Shown here: piece after piece, positions 62,706-64,000 of the stretch
Position numbering within the stretch: position 1 is the first letter of the stretch
Layout: each line of letters opens with the position of its first letter
Assembly: GCA_963772645.1 (NCBI GenBank)
Contig: CAVYYD010000006.1
Coordinates: forward strand, 124,001-188,000
Reading direction: 5' to 3'
Length of the DNA: 64,000 nt
Origin: DASSQJ01 sp963772645
GTDB taxonomy: Bacteria; Actinomycetota; Actinomycetes; Actinomycetales; Dermatophilaceae
Notes under the pieces: generated by a model
The model's database searches: none
What the model was told of the DNA's origin: nothing
The model's input: the letters and a program-made list of their open reading frames with translations, nothing else
Program-made: the position numbers and the translations under genes

Positions 62706-63131
62706 GTGACGGCGTCGACGGAGGACTGGCCCTCGGGGCGCCTGCTGTCCACGGCGGCCCGGCTCGTGGAGCACCGGTGGAACGCGTGGCTGGCGCAGCA
62801 CGACCTGACCCACGCCGGGTTCCTCACCCTGCACGCCCTCGGCGCGGGGCCCCGGACCCAGCGCCAGCTGGCGGCGGCCAGCCAGGTCGAGGAGCAGACG
62901 ATGGGACGGGTCGTCGACCGGCTCGTGCGCACCGGCCACGTCACCCGGCGGCGCGACGAGAGCGACCGGCGACGGGTCCTCGTCGAGCGCACCGAGCGCG
63001 GCGACCGGGCCTGGGCCGCGGTGCAGTCCTCGGACGTCGCCGACCGCCTCGTCGAGGACGCCCTCGAGGACCCCGTCCGGTTCCGGGCCGAGCTCGTCCG
63101 GCTCGTCGACGCCCTGGGCCGGGAGCACTGA
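62706..63131 (+). CDS. MarR-family transcriptional regulator
   Basis: A 141-aa winged-helix regulator: HDLTHAGFLTLHALGAGPRTQRQLAAASQVEEQTMGRVVDRLVRTGHVTRRRDESDRRRVLVERTERG is the complete MarR DNA-binding part, with dimerisation helices at both ends. Divergent from the MFS exporter, the classic arrangement for a ligand-responsive repressor of drug export. A GTG start fits the -10 at 62693-62698. Confidence 0.9.
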   Translation: MTASTEDWPSGRLLSTAARLVEHRWNAWLAQHDLTHAGFLTLHALGAGPRTQRQLAAASQVEEQTMGRVVDRLVRTGHVTRRRDESDRRRVLVERTERGDRAWAAVQSSDVADRLVEDALEDPVRFRAELVRLVDALGREH

Positions 63132-63138
63132 GCCGGCC

Positions 63139-64000
63139 GTGGCCACCGACGTCGGGCGTCCGGCACGTCCGGGACCCACCGCACTGGCAGGGACCTGCGG
63201 CCACCTCCTGCGGCTGGCCCACCAGCGGCACGCGGCCATCTGGGCGCAGGAGGTGGGGAACGAGCCGACCGGTGCCCAGTACTCGCTCCTCGAGGCCCTC
63301 GACGCCGCGCCCGGCGCCGACCAGCGCACCGCGGGGGCCCTGGCCTCGCTCGACCGCTCGTCCACCACCGACGTCGTGGCCCGGCTGGAGGCCCGCGGCT
63401 GGGTACGGCGGGCCGCCGACCCCGGCGACGGACGGCGCGACGTCCTCTCCCTGAGCCCGGACGCCGTCGCGGCCCTGCCCGCGCTGCGCCGCCAGGTGGC
63501 CGAGGTCCAGGACCGCCTGATGCGCCCGGTTCCCGCACCCGACCGCGAACCGCTGCTCGCCGGGCTCGGTGCCGTGGCCGGGCTCGGCGCCGACACCGGG
63601 CGCCCCCCGGCGGCATTGCTCATCCCCGGCCACCTCGTCCGACGGGCCCAGCAGGCGCACACCACGCTCTTCGCCGAGGTCGTCGGTCGCGGACTGACCG
63701 GGGCGCAGTACGCGGTCCTCCACGTGCTGGGCGACCGCCCGGCCATCGACCAGCGCACTCTCGGCGCTGCGGCGGGGCTCGACCGCTCCACCACCACGGA
63801 CCTCGTGCGCCGGCTCGAGCGCCGCGGGCTCGTGGCCCGCGGACGCGACCCCGGCGACGGGCGGCGCCGGGTCCTGTCGCTCACCGACGCCGGCGGCGAG
63901 CTGGCCCGGTGGGCCGGCCCTCGGGTCGAGGCCGTGCAGCAGCGGCTGCTCGCCCCGCTGGGGGGCTCGGCCGAGGACTTCGTCCGCCGCCTGTTGCGCC
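63139..64000 (+). CDS. tandem MarR-MarR fusion regulator, partial at window end
   Basis: At least 287 aa, open at the window edge. Two complete MarR-type winged-helix units lie in one chain: the first at about 18-135 (GNEPTGAQYSLLEALDAAPGADQRTAGALASLDRSSTTDVVARLEARGWVRRAADPGDGRRDVLSLS) and the second from about 160 on (GRGLTGAQYAVLHVLGDRPAIDQRTLGAAAGLDRSSTTDLVRRLERRGLVARGRDPGDGRRRVLSLT). The units are clearly duplicates, so a single chain could mimic a MarR dimer. GTG start, 7 nt after the preceding marR stop; probably cotranscribed. Confidence 0.82.
   Translation, partial: MATDVGRPARPGPTALAGTCGHLLRLAHQRHAAIWAQEVGNEPTGAQYSLLEALDAAPGADQRTAGALASLDRSSTTDVVARLEARGWVRRAADPGDGRRDVLSLSPDAVAALPALRRQVAEVQDRLMRPVPAPDREPLLAGLGAVAGLGADTGRPPAALLIPGHLVRRAQQAHTTLFAEVVGRGLTGAQYAVLHVLGDRPAIDQRTLGAAAGLDRSTTTDLVRRLERRGLVARGRDPGDGRRRVLSLTDAGGELARWAGPRVEAVQQRLLAPLGGSAEDFVRRLLR

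Overview
The window is about 64 kb of very GC-rich DNA from a chromosome. Genes are dense and on both strands, with many 1-4 nt start/stop overlaps and frequent GTG starts. The gene content (folP2-gpgS pair, decaprenyl-phosphate phosphoribosyltransferase, PucR, IclR and GntR-FCD regulators, DUF6328, a Nur-type nickel box) and the repeated '-10 hexamer, 6-7 nt, start codon' layout of leaderless mRNAs point to an actinobacterium. My guess is a member of the Micrococcales (Intrasporangiaceae-like), but the genus is not readable from this sequence. I see no rRNA, tRNA, CRISPR array, transposase or integrase, and no gene-free stretch above 300 bases.

Layout. 0-9.6 kb: an aminotransferase, a membrane protein, a secreted subtilisin, small envelope proteins, an ArsR/SRPBCC pair, and two sugar enzymes (an AGE-family isomerase and an aldose epimerase). 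9.6-36.3 kb: a catabolic region, interrupted by housekeeping genes. It holds an allH-fdrA-allG-like carbamoyltransferase operon divergent from a PucR-type regulator; a uracil permease; a molybdenum hydroxylase operon (FAD, 2Fe-2S and Mo subunits, a CoxG-like protein and a nitrilase-fold amidase); a hydantoinase/oxoprolinase pair; a nucleobase deaminase; a family III CoA-transferase; carbamate kinase; and a barbiturase/cyanuric acid hydrolase-family ring opener. NfeD/flotillin, a K+ channel and a nickel transporter lie between. 36.3-48.1 kb: aroQ, folP2-gpgS, a decaprenyl-phosphate phosphoribosyltransferase, fatty-acid or aryl-CoA enzymes and an SDR. 48.2-55.3 kb: a 4-hydroxybenzoate to protocatechuate 4,5-cleavage operon (pobA, ligJ, ligK, ligI, fused ligAB, ligC) with an IclR regulator. 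55.5-60.9 kb: an SsuABC/TauABC-type importer with its GntR regulator, a dehydrogenase fragment and a ModA-like protein. 60.9-64 kb: an MFS exporter divergent from a MarR gene, then a tandem MarR-MarR fusion running off the end.

How the genes may work together. The most interesting reading is that the 9.6-36.3 kb genes form an oxidative uracil pathway with an energy-conserving end. Uracil would be imported, hydroxylated to barbiturate, opened to ureidomalonate, then phosphorolysed by the FdrA/DUF1116/DUF2877 complex to malonamate plus carbamoyl phosphate. Carbamate kinase would then make ATP. Ureidomalonate is the one-carbon homologue of oxalurate, the substrate linked to this complex in Escherichia coli. 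This is inference. A shared 19-bp element (17/19 identical) sits upstream of both the hydantoinase genes and the carbamate kinase-barbiturase unit.

Data quality. Nine genes (allG, the uracil permease, hyuA, hyuB, carbamate kinase, ligC, ligI, ligK, ligJ) are broken by about 33 single-base indels in total. Removing these restores full-length family-typical proteins without any in-frame stop codon, so they are most likely sequence errors. These genes are listed as pseudogenes as written but are probably intact in the organism.
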